Assembly (NCBI GenBank): GCA_038373865.1
Contig: JAXGGA010001703.1
Coordinates: forward strand, 79,066-143,065
Origin: Uloborus plumipes
Lineage: Eukaryota; Arthropoda; Arachnida; Araneae; Uloboridae
DNA: 64,000 nucleotides
Reading direction: 5' to 3'
The position numbers were made by a program, and so were the translations under genes. The notes below the pieces were generated by a model that had not been told where the DNA came from, searched no databases, and saw only the letters and a list, made by a program, of their open reading frames with translations. Positions within the stretch are counted from its first letter, which is position 1, and each line of letters starts with the position of its first letter. Of this stretch, positions 23,603 to 37,110 are shown piece after piece.

Positions 23603-26594
23603 AGTATACCAAGATTCAAGCAATATTGCATGATTCCCACAATATTCTCCAAAATCCCACCAGAAAATCCATTTTCATGTTCTCATACAAATCTTACTTC
23701 ATGCGCAAAAAACTCCCTCCTTGAAATTTTCCGTAATGTGAACTCTGTATACATTTTAAGAAGGGATATAGCACACTAAGAAGTGAAAACCATATAAATT
23801 AGTATGTTTCTGGTGAGATGAATTTTATAAATCACACCTAAATTGATTAAATATCAAAAATTCTAGTTCAGCACTTAGTTTGAAATTTTGAAGATCTTAC
23901 TTAAGTAATAAGTAGTTAAAATATTTTAGAAATTTGTTTTAAAACAATTAAAATGTTTTTAAAGTCATGTAAATATTTGCAGTTGCCATAGCTTTTTTAA
24001 TGAAATCGAAGTTTTTATATGAAAGACAAAAATATGTGAGAAAATTTTGTCTGAAAAGTTTAGTATACTTGCTAAGGTCTTGGAAATCCATTTTCCCCCT
24101 AAAACTGAACAAATACTGAAAACTTTGTTCAAAATACAAAATAAAGGTGACAAATTTGGATAAACCTATTAAACTGTTGGAATTTTTTTAACTATAGAGC
24201 TTATTTTAAAAGTAAAATTTCTATATCAAAATGTTATTATTTTCTTTTCAAAACACTTTTGACATGCATTCATTACCACGAATTGAATGCTACCGCTAAA
24301 TTGGTATTATTTTTGTGTTGTAATTATGCCAGAACAGAATTCAGAACCACTTGCACTGAGAAATAACGAAAAAAAAAATTATGATAAGGTATAAAATTTT
24401 ATTTATTAGTTATTCATTTGATATTCAAGTTACTAGCATACTCTTATTATTTTGTATGACTATCAACTTTTTTTAAAAATCAAAGAATAATATTATGCAT
24501 CTAATTTTTATTTCCTGTGTGACAAATAACAATAAATGATTTGGTGTACAATTTCGGCATTAAATTAAGAATATTGTCATTATTTACTATCTAAATGTCA
24601 AAAAAAAAAAAGAGTAAACTACTTCTTTTCAATCCCTATTACATATTTTTATTTCTTTTACAAATTATTTTCAAGTTTAAAGAGAAATTTATTTTGAAAT
24701 GCTCAAATTTGATTTGACGCTTCTGTTACAAGTAAATAACTGAATTGCAAAGTAGACTTGCTAAAATCTGCAATAAATGACCATACTTTGTATGCCATTA
24801 AGGCTAGTTGCAATGAAAAACGTGTTGCTATAGCAGATGCTACAGAAGATTATTGTGCTGTAGAAAACAATATAAAATAGTCACTCATACATTATCTTAC
24901 CATTGGATTTACTGATGAAAAAGAGAGAAAGAGACAATCCCAAATTATAAATCACTGTGGGGTATTTGAAATATTGGTGCTGGCACCATAGAATTCTTTA
25001 GTTTTCATACCAGCTGTATTAAAATAGGCATCAAATCATTGCATAATACTTTCAAGCTTTTATATGTTAATATTCAGTAGTTATATTATGTAATTTGTAG
25101 TTTTTGTGATGCCTAAAATTTTTATCAGTTATAAGAATTTGTTACATTGTGATAACTTATTTCCATTTTGAAAACATCTTTAGATTCGAAGCTTATTTAG
25201 AACCTGCAGCATTGCAGTATCTTAAGTATTTTTAGTTGCAATTAGATTTTAAAAAAAATTTTATATAATGAAGTTTATCATTCCACATTTTTAATTTTAT
25301 ATCAAAAATGTAAAATCATTTTATTTTACTTAATGAACATTGTGATACTTTGTTTCAATTTTGATGCAAGCATTTTGCATTTAAATTTCATTTTTTAATA
25401 GACAAAGTTATAAACTAATATTTATTACAGACTTTTTAAGTTTTTAGCTAAAATTCTTCACCCCATTTTTATTATACTATCAATTTTTATACTTCAAAAT
25501 CATTGGGAAATCCACCTTTTTAATTCCGCTAAAAATAAAAAAGCTTTGCCAAAGTTCTCTTAAGCTTTATGTGAAAATTATGCTTAATAATTATGTATCT
25601 CAATCTATTTCAAATTCCTTTGAATTAAAGCTAGCAGTTTTAACTTTTGGTACTATTATTGTTATTTTTGCTACTGTAGAATATTATTTTGCACTGTATA
25701 TTATGCCACATAATATAACATTTTGTAAAATACCATGAACTTAAAAAAAATTATGGATTATTAGTTAGATTAGCTTTTGATGACTTATGTGGTTGGAATG
25801 ATATAACCACTTTTTAACTTAAAAGTAGGGTAATAGTTTTCCCATAGAATTGTCAATAGACTAATTAATGTTCCAGTACTAAATTAAAATCAATTATTAA
25901 GATTGCAACTGTGATTTTAATTCGCTTAGAGAACACCAGACTCTCAAGTCCCTCTATTTTAAATATCAGGTTATCAGTCAGCTTTTATTTTAAGTGGTTA
26001 AAAAGTGGTTGTAATTATTCACTTATAATTCTGAATGCGATGTTGATAAGTTTATAAATTTTAATAGAAATAAAGTATGATTTTAATTTCTTGAAGCATC
26101 TTTATTGAATTAGTTTTAGATTTCACTCTAACATTTAATTCTCTTTTGGTAAGGGAAGTGTGATTTAAAACCATTATCTATTTTGTTTCAAATGCTACAT
26201 GACTAAGCTGATCATAAGTCTCGTTTTTAGGCAGTCCCAGCATAGTTGTGTGACCTTGAAATATCCTGTTTTCTAAAGTAACATAATGAAACACTGAATG
26301 TTTCAGCTGAAAAGTGTTCAATGAAAGTATTCAAGCATTTTCATGGCAATAGCTGAAGTCATGTACATTTTTGCTTAATAATTTAGTACATATATATATA
26401 TATAAACAAATATTTTTTTATACCCGAATCGAACGTACTGGTGGAAAGGGTATTTTTCCTTACGAATAATTTGTAGGCAAGCAAAAAATATAAGTTTCAA
26501 CTTTTAGTTCTTAAAAATACTGTTGATCACAAAAGCAAATGTTACGAAATCCCGCTTCGAATTCCAGTCTCACTTGAAATCAGCAGCAACTATA
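23603..26594. other. Intergenic AT-rich sequence, no gene seen
   Basis: About 3 kb after Rab8 with only short random ORFs (e.g. near 23948-24153), homopolymer tracts and a short (ta)n run near 26392-26404. No repeat family, exon-like open frame with splice sites, or RNA gene is recognised. It may include further Rab8 3'UTR. Confidence 0.4.
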
Positions 26595-29500
26595 GGGTCA
26601 GGTGGGGTAAAATAGATCACAGGGTAAAATGGGTCAGTTTTGTTAGAAAATGTGCAAATATTATTTTCTTTCTGCATTGCTATTTTTAGGTACTATTGAT
26701 GCTGGGCATCATTTTATATGCAAAATAAGGTGCAGCTTTTACTTTAAAGTCACAGATACTAGCGATTAAGTGTTTTTCTTAAAAGAAGCTTGACTGTAAA
26801 AAAAAAATGGAATGGAAGTTACACATTTATTTATCTATTGCATAGAGCACATTTTCAGGAATAATTTCCTTAAATGTTGAAAAAAAAGCAGTAAAAATTA
26901 ATTTTTTAAAGCATTAAAACATGCGTGGGGTAAAATGGGTCATGTTTCGCATTAGGTTAGGCTTAGCATATACCTCTCTCTCAATTTTTCTCATTTTTTT
27001 GCTTACCAACTCATTTTTTGTTGTCTTGAATGCTTATACTAATTTAAAGTAAGTAATATATAGCTTTGTCATTCTTTTGACCTTTTGACATATATATAAA
27101 CTGATAGTGCAAAATAATTAAATTAAATCAAAAAGGCAAAATTAAGAGCATAGTTTTCGTCCAATGAACTCCCTTCAGGAAATGTTAATAGGGAGTTAAG
27201 TAAAAGTGGCAGGTTTTCCTCCAAGAGGGAAGCCTGGGAAACCAAATCATAGAAAAACATTTTACAAAGCTAAATTCAAATAATGCAGTTGAAGGAACAG
27301 CATCAACATCTAATATCTCAACAAGAGAAGCTGCATTTTCTATATTGGAACAAGGCGAGGCATGTGTTTTATTTTTATGCATATTAAAACTTCTGTTATA
27401 AGCACACTCTCGCCTACACCAATAGCCAAAAATAAAGAAGAAACTTTAAAACAGGAGTGATTGCGAGTTCATGAAAAAATACCGTAAAATGGGGTGTATA
27501 GGAACAGCGGGGTCAATCGGAACAAAACTTCCAGACCGCACAAAGAAATTCTTCATAAATATACTATTGGGTATTTTTTGCCATTAATTTTTTTTTAGAA
27601 AGGTAAGATCATAGGAAGTAGGAAAAAATTACTTTTGTCAATCTGGCAACGCTACTGGCTTCTAAGGAGGGCTGTACGTGGAATGCTAGAAAACATCACA
27701 TTTTCATAGACTGCAAAACTTCATATGCAAGAACAAACCTTCTTATATTTTAAACCTAAGAGTGGTATGTTTCAATTATACATGTATCTGAACAACAGAA
27801 TACCATATTAGAATTTACATTTTTTATAAATTGTGTCATAAAAATGAGAATTCTGAAAAATGCCATAGGAAAAAGAAATGCGGGGTGAATCGGAACACTT
27901 TGTTCTGTTGTTCCAATTCAAACTTATTTGAAGGAAACTGTTTGAAAAATAAAGATTCTAATCCCAATTCCTCTAATCAAGACAAGGACAAGGATTTATT
28001 ACTGTTTATCCCTTCTCGTGAGCAACTAGATCTTAGAATGACAAAAAGTTGCAGATTTCATAAGATTTTTTCTCCAGGAGACTTCTTTTTATTTAAAATA
28101 CGAGGGAGAAAGTCATATAGACTTTATATAGCAAAAGGCAAGCACACAGACAGTGATAAATAAGCAAAAAAATCTTTCAGGACAATCCCCCAAACCCAGA
28201 GATTTTAAGAAACTAAAGAAAAGGCAGAGATCATCCCAGAAGATGCTATGAAAAAACTTAAGCCAAGTCACAATTGCTAGTTTTAAGGACAAGTACATAT
28301 TTGTGGACGACATGAGTGACTTCCATTCGTGTTAAATCTTTGTATTTCAATTCAAAAGCATTTCTTAAAATTACTTTTCATTTTTCATAAGTTCAAAATT
28401 ATTTTGAATTTTGACAAATTATAAACGTTTACTGGTATAGAAATAATACTTTTATTTGACAGTAATTATATGTTCTTGTTCTCCCCCATCAATATTACTC
28501 ATGTTTGTGAGACCTATTACAGGTTTCATGGAAAAAAAATAGAAATTTTAACATGTGTTCCGATTGACCCCTATCAGCGGGGTGATTCGGAACACCCATA
28601 ATTTCCTATATATTTTACTAATAACTGTTCAAAATGTGTTGTGTTTGCTTGGAATAGCAAAAGTAAAGCAAGACCGAAGTTTTTACCCAGAAAATCAAAT
28701 TGAAAAAAAATCTTTTAACTGCTTTTTTTACAATCAAAGCTGAAAAGCAGGGTTGGCAAGGTTTTGGACAGAACGGTAAAAACCACGGTTTAAACCATGG
28801 TTTAAACCGTCCTGTCCAAAACCCATGTGTCCAAAACTGTCCAACACTACATTTTTAGTACAATTTTATGTTTTGAACAACTATCAAATCACAAAATTAT
28901 ACTTAAAGTTAAGACTTATTTTATTTAATGTAAACATTTAAATATGCACATAAAAACATATATAAGATTTTCAGCTGATACTAATCTGATACTTAGAAGT
29001 TACTATTCTTCATTAAAAAATGAATTAGTTCTCATAAGTTTATATTATTTTATTTTTAATACTAGCTAAACTTCTTTTAAATATAGATGCAAATGAGGGT
29101 GTTCAAAAGGTACAATAATTGACTTAAATGCAAAAAATCAGTTTTGCAACTATTTAAAAAGATACACAACATTTGAGAATGTTACAGCGACATTTACTGA
29201 ATATTTAATTATTTCATAAAATATTAGGAATAAATTTAAAAGTAGTACAATTAAAAAAAAATATGTATATACATTTGTACACATTACAGGGTTCATACTC
29301 AAATTTGAAAATTAAAAGTAAGGAGTTTTGCAGGAGTTAATTTTAATTTTTAAGGAGTATTTTCCAGTTGAAAGACACATTTTTAACAACATATTAAAAA
29401 AATCACAAGTCTTGTATTATTTACTTTCGCCATCATACAATATATTAAATAACACACTAAATTGAAAGTCAAATATGCACTTACTGCTTCTTGAATATTA

Positions 29501-29805
29501 GCTGACTAAAACTAAAATTCAAATACCGAAAGGGGGGGTAAGGGGGAGGGGTAACCATTGAAAAATATTTTATTTTGAAAATGAATTTTTAACAAAATAA
29601 GAAAATGTAAAAAAAAAAAAAAAAAGACTGATTGAAAATTAGAACTTTCTCAAAAACAAGACACTTATAATTAATTTTGTAACACGAATCCACAAACAAA
29701 AATTAATAAATAAATAAAATAAACAAATAAAATAAACAAATAATTTTATTTGTTAAATTAAAATAAATAAAGTAATTATTGAAATAAAAATAATAATAAA
29801 CTAAC

Positions 29806-30610
29806 TGAAGACAGTTGAGGCCAAAATAACTTTCAAATTTCTTTTTTTTTTCGACGATTGACTCTTAAAGTGCACAGAATTTCGTTCAAAACTTTTCAAC
29901 TTACTCATTTAATCGAAAAAATAAAACGAAATTTTAGTTGTTTACCTCATGATAGAGAATAGTAAGCATCATGAATGTAAAAAGTCCTATTCCAGTGGCG
30001 GATGCAAAGAGATTGTGATTTTCATAATGAACGAGTTAAACAAACAAAAGAAAAAAAAATCGGCATATTAAATGATTTATTAAGTAAAATTATAATAATT
30101 TTCATTAAAAAGCTCTATGATAGGCATATTAATAGCAATCCACGTAAGTGAAAAAAAATTTTAGAAACTAAAAGTTATTTCAATTTTAATTTTTTGACTC
30201 TCATAGGTATTATAGAATTTTGCTGGAAAATTTTTAATTTTCGATTTTAATAGAAATAAAAAGATATTTTACTTTTTTTCCCCTAAGCAAAGCAAAGATC
30301 AAAAAGCAGGAAAATTTGATTTTCAAACCGGATGCAAAGAGATTGCATCATGTAAAATGAAGGCATCAAAAGTATAAAAGCGGCAAATACAAGAATTTAT
30401 TAATGCAAAACAGCTTTTGAACATCATTTTAACTGGTGTAGGTGATGTACATTAATAATAATTATTGATATGATCGACGAAAATTTGAAGTAAGAAAAAA
30501 AATTTTGGATGTGGGAAGATAAAAGCATAGTGAAAAATACTGAATTTCCGGTTTTAACGCACGAAAAAATACTGGAATTCAGGCATAATAATCGAATACA
30601 ATCACCCCTC
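29806..30610. repeat. AT-rich dispersed repeat inside the inner hAT, copy A
   Basis: Shares with 32090-32862 the series 'gcggatg(c/t)aaagagat', 'tgaaggcatcaaaa', 'gtgggaagataaaagca' and 'acaatcacccct', in the same order and orientation, with strong divergence. No ORF. Bounds are approximate. Confidence 0.5.
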
Positions 30611-30785
30611 AGATTAGTGGTAGACGAAAATAGTTAACAGAAAGAAATACATGTATTAACAGAATAAAAAATCAGGAGTTTGCAAGGAGATAATGACAAA
30701 ATTCAGGAGTTTTAAGGGCCCTTATTTTCTCTTCCTAAAAAGCAGGAGTTTATAAGGAGTTTGTAAGGAGCGTACGAACCCTGCA

Positions 30786-31049
30786 TTAGTAATCTGGTTT
30801 AATTGGTCCTCTTAACATCCGATAGCACATGACCAGTTTAGCTGCCATATTTACCCCTAAACGATTTCGGAGTTTTGAGTGAATTATGCCAAACTTTGAA
30901 AACATTCTCTCGATTGAGGCTGAACTTGCAGGACATGACAATAAAAGAATAATATATTTAAAACATACATTGGAATATCCTTCTGGTGCGTCTCGGGTAT
31001 ATTTAATTACATTTTTACAAGGGATTTTTATTTCTTTAATTTGAAACAA
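30786..31049 (-). pseudogene. hAT transposase C-terminal remnant
   Basis: The 87-codon minus-strand ORF contains LLSCPASSASIERMFSKFG followed by HSKLRNRLGV, the hAT C-terminal dimerisation pattern (PASSA..ERMFS..G......RNRL). The upstream catalytic domain is not readable, so this is a fragment of a larger transposase. Confidence 0.8.
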
Positions 31050-32089
31050 TACGTCTTTTCGAGTTTGTCAGATACCACTATTTACGCCCGAGCCCTTCAT
31101 ATATATATTGTTAGAAACAAAATACACAGTATTAAAAACAAAAACCAAAAATAGAAAAATTTTCTTGAGTAGTGAAAAACATTTTATCATCAGTTTATTA
31201 TTCTTCAATCTAAGGTTAAAAAAATTATTTGAACATCACTGAAAACATTATTGTAAAAAAACCACAAAAGACTTCAGTTTTACACATTTTGAGTTACAAT
31301 TGGAGCTGAAATTATCTGCTTCAAGAGTGTTTTTTTGACAGTATTACCAATTCCTATTTTATGAAATTGTTATGCAGTGGAATTATGAGTAAATTGTTCA
31401 TTTTTTTAACGTATATTAAAATTACTAATATAATTAAATATTGTCAAATTTTAATTAATTACAACTAATTAACACTTAGAAACTAAGATGTATGCATTAT
31501 CAATATTACAGCTAATAGAAATTAGTCAGCTTAAAACCCTTTGGCCATGCTTTAGACAGTTTAAGACACTTTTGGACAGTAAAACCCACCTGTCCTGTCC
31601 AAAATCAGTTTTGGACGTCCAAAACCCCAACCCTGCTGAAAAGTGTTCCGATTAACCCCATTTTACGGTACCAGAAAGTTTAAAAGAGAAAATGTGTGTG
31701 TGGGGGGGGGGGGGAGTTCACATTTCATATATTTGAAAAGTTTTAAATAGTTTTTGTCAAAATATTGTTCATGCATTTAATTAAATTGTGAATGAGGAAG
31801 TCACTTTTTAGCTGGTATTGCACAAATTATCTCCAAAAAACTATTTTAAGGAGAAAGTAAAAGTCATACAGAATTACTGTTTGTTGTGTGAAAATATTTT
31901 TAAGCAATGAAAGTTGCATTTGGAACAGAATTTATTTAGATGCAGTACATATAAATCTCCTAATCAATACAATATGACCTGAGTCAAAGATATCATATTT
32001 ATTAATACTGAAGTGGAATACTATTTGAAGATGATATGTAAGTGTTAAAAAATTTAAATAGTTGAAACAAAAATAAAATTCAGCCAAAG

Positions 32090-32862
32090 ATTCATAATTT
32101 AAGTTTTTGACATTTGACGCTTTTAAAGAGCATGGAATTTTGTTTAAAACTTTTATTTTAATGATTTAATTAAAACAAAAAGAAAAGTTATTTGTTTGCC
32201 TTTCGACAAGAAATAGCAAGTATCGAAAATGAGAAATATCCGATTCTCACAGCGGATGTAAAGAGATCGCAATTTTCAAAATTGAGGCATTTGAAGTATG
32301 AAAATATCATATAAAAGAATTCAAATAAACTTACTTCAGATTTACAATTGAAGGCTCTACGATTAACATATTTTTACTATCCACATAATTGAAGCAAAAA
32401 TAAAATTGAATTAGAGCTCCAAATTTTAACATTTTTGACATTATGATTTTCATAAAGGACACAGATTTTCTCTCGAAATTTTTACATTTATAATTTTTTA
32501 CTATAAATAAAAAGATATTTCATTCATTTGTCTCCTAAAGGGTAATCTGCATCAAAAATGAGAAAAATTCGATTGTCATATCGGATGCAAATTGAGTGCA
32601 TTTTTTAAATGAAGGCATCAAAATCAAAAAAGATACAAATAAAATAATTTATTAAAGTAAAAAAAAAAGAATAGCATCTCAACATTTCAATTCGATGAAC
32701 AATATTAATAATTATCGGTATAATCACCGAAAATTCGAAAGAGCAAAAAAATACCGGAGGTGGGAAGATAAAAGCAAAATTAAAAATATTTTATTTCCGG
32801 TATTTTTGAACATGGAAAATATCAGAATTGAAAATGAAAATACCGGAACACAATCACCCCTG
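32090..32862. repeat. AT-rich dispersed repeat in the outer element, copy B
   Basis: Diverged partner of 29806-30610 (see there), ending 'ggaacacaatcacccctg'. It lies in the right arm of the outermost element, so the family was inserted independently at two nesting levels. Confidence 0.5.
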
Positions 32863-34394
32863 CTTTAAAAGATACCAAAAAGAAAAAACTACACACATGC
32901 AGAAAAAAACGTAAAATTTTAACGAGCTCGACAATATTGAAAAGATTGCATGCTGAAATAGTCTAGAGGTAAAAAATCAAACCTTTTCTTTACAAGGAAT
33001 TTCTAACTGAATCGGAGTGCATTGATAGCCAACCTTTAAACGTTAGAAAGTGGGAACAAGTTAAGTTTTTTGGGGAATATATCAAAAAAGTATATTTTCA
33101 TGGCCATCATTCTTCCCCACAATGTAGAATAATGTACTATGAAATTTAAAAATGCAGTGAATTTTTTTTTTCTTTCAGAGTGGAAGTTCGATACATCCTA
33201 AACAGTGCTAGACATTCCTGGGTCTTAGGTGAATCAGGAGGACAATATTACTTTCTAGAAATATTTATATACTGATTGTTTCTTCATTGAAAAAAAGTAT
33301 AAAATTACTATTCAATAAATTGAGAAATTAAATCCTTTAAGGCATGAATCATTTTACCCCACTAATGACCTATTTTACCCCACCCTATGGGGTAAAATGA
33401 GTCATTGACAACACATTTATAAGATATTTATCAGTATCAATATTTCGTTTTTGCAGAGATATTTCACTTTGAATGTCATCAGGAAGAGTCATTTGCATAT
33501 CCTGAGCACCGGTTGAATCAGTATATTTTTTGCTGTCAAAGCCTGAATATAAAAATAGCTCTTTTTTGACCCATTTCACCCCACCTGACCCTACTCAAAT
33601 AAATTTTTACATTAAAAATATTATTTTAATACTTTCAAGTGATCATTTCAGTTCTTTTTTGTAATAAGCTCATACTGAAAAAATACATCTGTGACTTGAA
33701 AAAACAAATGTTTTCAGTTTGCTAAAAAATATTCACAGTGTGCGTACTTGTTTTTGAAAATCAAAATTACGGAGTTTTAAAGACTTTTTAGGAGACTGAA
33801 AATTCTCTTAAGACTATATCCAACCATAAATATTTAAATAACTGATTTAGTAAATTTTAATTGATTACTTATAACATTGAATTGTCTTCACTGAATTGTA
33901 AACATGTTTTCTTTTAAACTGCAATTTACATTGCAGTGTTCTTACACTATCTGGAGAACCAGAAACATCGACTAAATTCTTGCCAAAACCTAGAACCTTT
34001 TTTTTTTAATTATAAACCTATGTTGGTTGCATATAGGATTACTACTTAAAGTAGGAAAACGGACCATATTAGTACAAAAAAAATTATTTTCAAAACTGAT
34101 TTTTCACAATATTTTTCATTTCAAAATACGGATCTTTTACCTTCCACATGTTACCTTTCATAACTATTTCTAAAAGACTTTCTATACTTGAACCACACAT
34201 ATGGAATGAGATCAGTATAACGAGCAACCCACAGTTTGTATGTTATCCTATGTGTTTTTGTGATCGTACATAGGCATTCTTAAGAAGCTAACGCATGCAC
34301 AAACATGCATTGAGAAACTGGTTTCAAGCATACATATTCTAGACTTGTGTGAATAGTTTCTTGCCGTTTGCACCACACACAGGTGCGGAGTGAA

Positions 34395-34920
34395 CTCTTC
34401 AACCTGTGCTAGTGAACCTGAATAGGCTCCCACATAAATACAGAATCCATAGCCTACAGAGAAATCTGAGTAATTCATGTTGCATGCCCCCTAAAAAGTG
34501 TTCACATTAGGCTAGAACTTGTATTCTTCTAGCTGAATTCTAAATACATGTTTGTGCAAATGGATGCTCAACCTCTCACGAATGCTGATGCACAAGGCAA
34601 GAATCATGCATTGTAACGTTTGGACAAAATTTAGTGTTTGGAAATTCTGTGTTGCTGCAAACAAATAAACACCCCCAAATTCTCCCAATTTAAAAAATAA
34701 TAATAAATCAGAAAAATGACCTTAACATTACCAACTGCTAGTTTTCAATGAATTTCTAAAAATGATTTATTATTTAGTGTTCATTTTATGATCGGACTTC
34801 CCTATAATATTGAACCTGAAGTATGCATGAATGTTGAATCTACAGCCTACAGAGAAATCCGAATTTTTCATAGTACATGAGCCAAGAAAGTCTTCAGATT
34901 ATGCTAGAACTAATCACTGA
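34395..34920. repeat. Diverged direct repeat pair
   Basis: 'agcctacagagaaatctgag…cat…tgcatgcccc…ttaggctagaact' near 34451-34520 recurs as 'agcctacagagaaatccgaa…ttatgctagaact' near 34849-34912. Both are preceded by 'gaacctgaa…'. No ORF. Confidence 0.5.
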
Positions 34921-35154
34921 AAACAAACCAATCCCCCCCCCCCCCACACACACACGGACAGTTTTTTTCTTTTTTTTTTTGTAATGATGGGCCTACATGA
35001 GAGAAAATAATAATTTAAAAAAAAAAACAGAGACTCTTGTTCACTTTTACAATCATGATTTTCTTTTTCTTTGAAAATCTATCTTAGTGAGCACAAGTGT
35101 AGAAGAATCATCTTGTAATGACTATTGCACTAATTTTTAAGAGAATTCCAGTTT

Positions 35155-35565
35155 AGGGATCCCTAAAAAAACACGTGGTGGCCAGACCCAGATAATATAG
35201 ACGAACACGCGAACGCCGTTTGCGGAAAGTTTTCAAAGTTTGCAGACAATTTTGACATACTTGAAGTAAATTTCTGTATTTTTGCACTTTTATGACTAGG
35301 GACACATGTTGGTTCTCAATTTTGAGTAGTCACCAGTTAATAATCCAGAAAAAAGAGTAAATATAATTTAAAAAACATGCTGATTGCATAGTGTCATTGC
35401 ACTCATATATAATTTTTTCCTCTTTTGCTGTTGGCAGTTCTGGAGAAGTACAGTGGTTTTTCGCAGAAAATTTTAAGAATATCATTATGTTCGCAGACAG
35501 TTATAAATTTTATCTAGGTCTGGTGGCGGCCATTTTAGTTAAATATTCTAGTCCTTTTCAAACAC
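35155..35565. mobile_element. Candidate MITE with ~40-bp degraded TIRs
   Basis: Left 'gtggtggccagacccagata … gacgaacacgcgaac' matches in inverted order 'gttcgcagacagtt … tatctaggtctggtggcggcc' at the right. The palindrome AGGGATCCCT lies at the left edge. About 400 bases, no coding capacity. The TSD was not resolved. Confidence 0.5.
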
Positions 35566-36289
35566 TCTTATTAGGGCACATAAAGAACATTATGTTAACA
35601 TAGAAGATCGCTCCAAGTTTTAATAATAAGAAACTAAAAGAATTGCTTTTAACTTTCATTAACAGCAAGTCGCTGGGAAAGGTTTTTTTCTTTAAACCTA
35701 ATCTTTTTCAAGTGGTAATTTTCTTCTGAGTATTGTTTACTTTCAGATAACGATTTGGTATTATTTTCATTCCATTCTTCATGAAATTATCACTCACGAA
35801 AATGTGTTTTGAATTACATTATTTTCTTTAAAGTAAAAATCCTTAGAAAATAATATTTAAACTAACGAAACTAATACTTGAATTTTATTTGCAATTTGTT
35901 TCACCTAATCTTGACTTACATAGTAAAGTATTCAGAATAATAACTTGAAAGAGTGCCCAACACATTTATTTTAAAACATTTCTTTCCAGTGCATTCCAAA
36001 ATACTTAAGATATTGCAACACTAACATTATTTTTCAGTTTAGCATTTTAGACCTTAATGAAAACAAAAACATTCAAGCTTTTGAATAATGCTCTAACACT
36101 ATTTGAGACTACTATCTCATTTTCAGGCTTTATTTTTCTCCATAACAATCTGGTGTAGCACCTGAAAAAAATAGAAAAATAATGAGCATGTATGTCGCAT
36201 GCGGATCTGAAATTACTAGAATTAGTAGTGATACCATGAAATACACATGTACATACTAATCTTTATATGATTAACTTGTAATGCTTGTC

Positions 36290-36405
36290 ATTTAAGGGGG
36301 TCAGCTGCTCCTCCCTGCTTTGAGAAACCAATTTATTTGCATATAAGTGGGGTTGTTTTTTGTTGTTTTCCGATGAAATTGCATTGAGTTAGCACCCTTT
36401 TATTT
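36290..36405. repeat. Short dispersed repeat, copy 3 of 4 (partial)
   Basis: 'tgcatataagtggggttgtt', 'gttttccgatgaaattgca' are the inverted form of words in 18470-18620 and 22607-22735 (aatttcattggaaaac, catatatgta-type). Bounds approximate. Confidence 0.4.
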
Positions 36406-37110
36406 TTAAACTGTCGGCACACAGACCAAACCAATGCCAGGGGTGACTATATTGGGGGACCATAGCACAAACTGTTACATAAAACTTTTAGCAAGGTAGT
36501 TTGCAAGGTGTTTTGATTTCCTTCTCGGGGTGCTTAGCAGTATTTGTGGGGTTGCAGCATTCTCCTGAGGGGGAGGGGGGAGAGCACCTGTTTATGCAAG
36601 ATTCATCCATTGTCATTTGGCTAAATAACTAACTGTATAATTAACCTACATTTTTCCAATTCTGCTTTAAAAAAAAAAAAATCCCTGTTGTAATAGATGA
36701 GCACTTACTTGAAGAGCAGTAGCCTAATTAAAGTAGCAAATCTTAACACACTCATAACACATAATATTGCATAGAAAATTAATGTTTTTTTATATAAATT
36801 AGCTTGGGTATTTTTCTTTTTTTTGTAAATCAAAGTTTTCACAATCAAGAATTACTGTTAGATGTTTACTCTACGTATCTTACAGTTATAATCAAGGTTG
36901 ATTATTCTCCCGCCCCTCAAGGGAGATGGTGCATTACACTTTAATGTTATGAAGCACTTTCAAGAACAATATTGAAAACCTTCAAAAATTCCAGAGAACT
37001 AGCTAAACGTGGTCAGAAAATCTGAAACATCAAAATTGAAGTACTATCTTTAAAAAATGGAAAAGAAACGACACAAATTTATAAAATTTATATACATACT
37101 GAAAATCTAT

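Larger units (their letters stand above)
28748..31635 (-). mobile_element. Inner hAT-type element of the nest, 8-bp TSD
   Basis: The left end CAGGGTTGGCAAGGTTTTGG and the inverted right end (…CCAAAACCCCAACCCTG) are bordered by the perfect 8-bp duplication CTGAAAAG at 28740-28747 and 31636-31643. Both ends are rich in ttttggaca/tgtccaaaa words. A hAT dimerisation domain remains on the minus strand (30786-31049). The interior holds an AT-rich filler, including a repeat also present at 32090-32862. Confidence 0.88.
27482..31668. mobile_element. Middle TIR element of the nest (TA target site)
   Basis: The left end CCGTAAAATGGGGTGTATAG and the inverted right end (…CCCCATTTTACGG) are bordered by TA (27480-27481, 31669-31670). 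The phrase gcggggt(c/g)aatcggaac recurs inside (about 27507, 27880, 28577) and inverted near 31644-31658. Without the inner hAT the element is about 1.3 kb. An ORF at 27831-28163 (110 codons, lysine-rich, ending RGRKSYRLYIAKGKH) shows no recognised domain. The terminus resembles the MITE at 59066-59293. Confidence 0.75.
26595..33591. mobile_element. Outer TIR element of a three-level nest (TA target site)
   Basis: The left end GGGTCAGGTGGGGTAAAATA and the inverted right end (…CATTTCACCCCACCTGACCC) are bordered by TA (26593-26594, 33592-33593). The phrase ggggtaaaatgggtca is iterated inside near both ends (about 26611, 26928, 33340-33405). Removing the nested insertion leaves about 2.8 kb. A short minus-strand ORF near the right end (33385-33579) is of unknown family. 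The superfamily is not recognised; a TA site is compatible with Tc1/mariner/pogo types. Confidence 0.75.
33594..37110. other. Intergenic stretch with repeats only
   Basis: No exon-like reading frame is supported. It contains a ~110-bp direct repeat pair (34437-34920), a TIR element (35155-35565), a short dispersed repeat copy (36290-36405), C-rich and (ac)n tracts near 34934-34955, and homopolymer runs. Confidence 0.4.
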
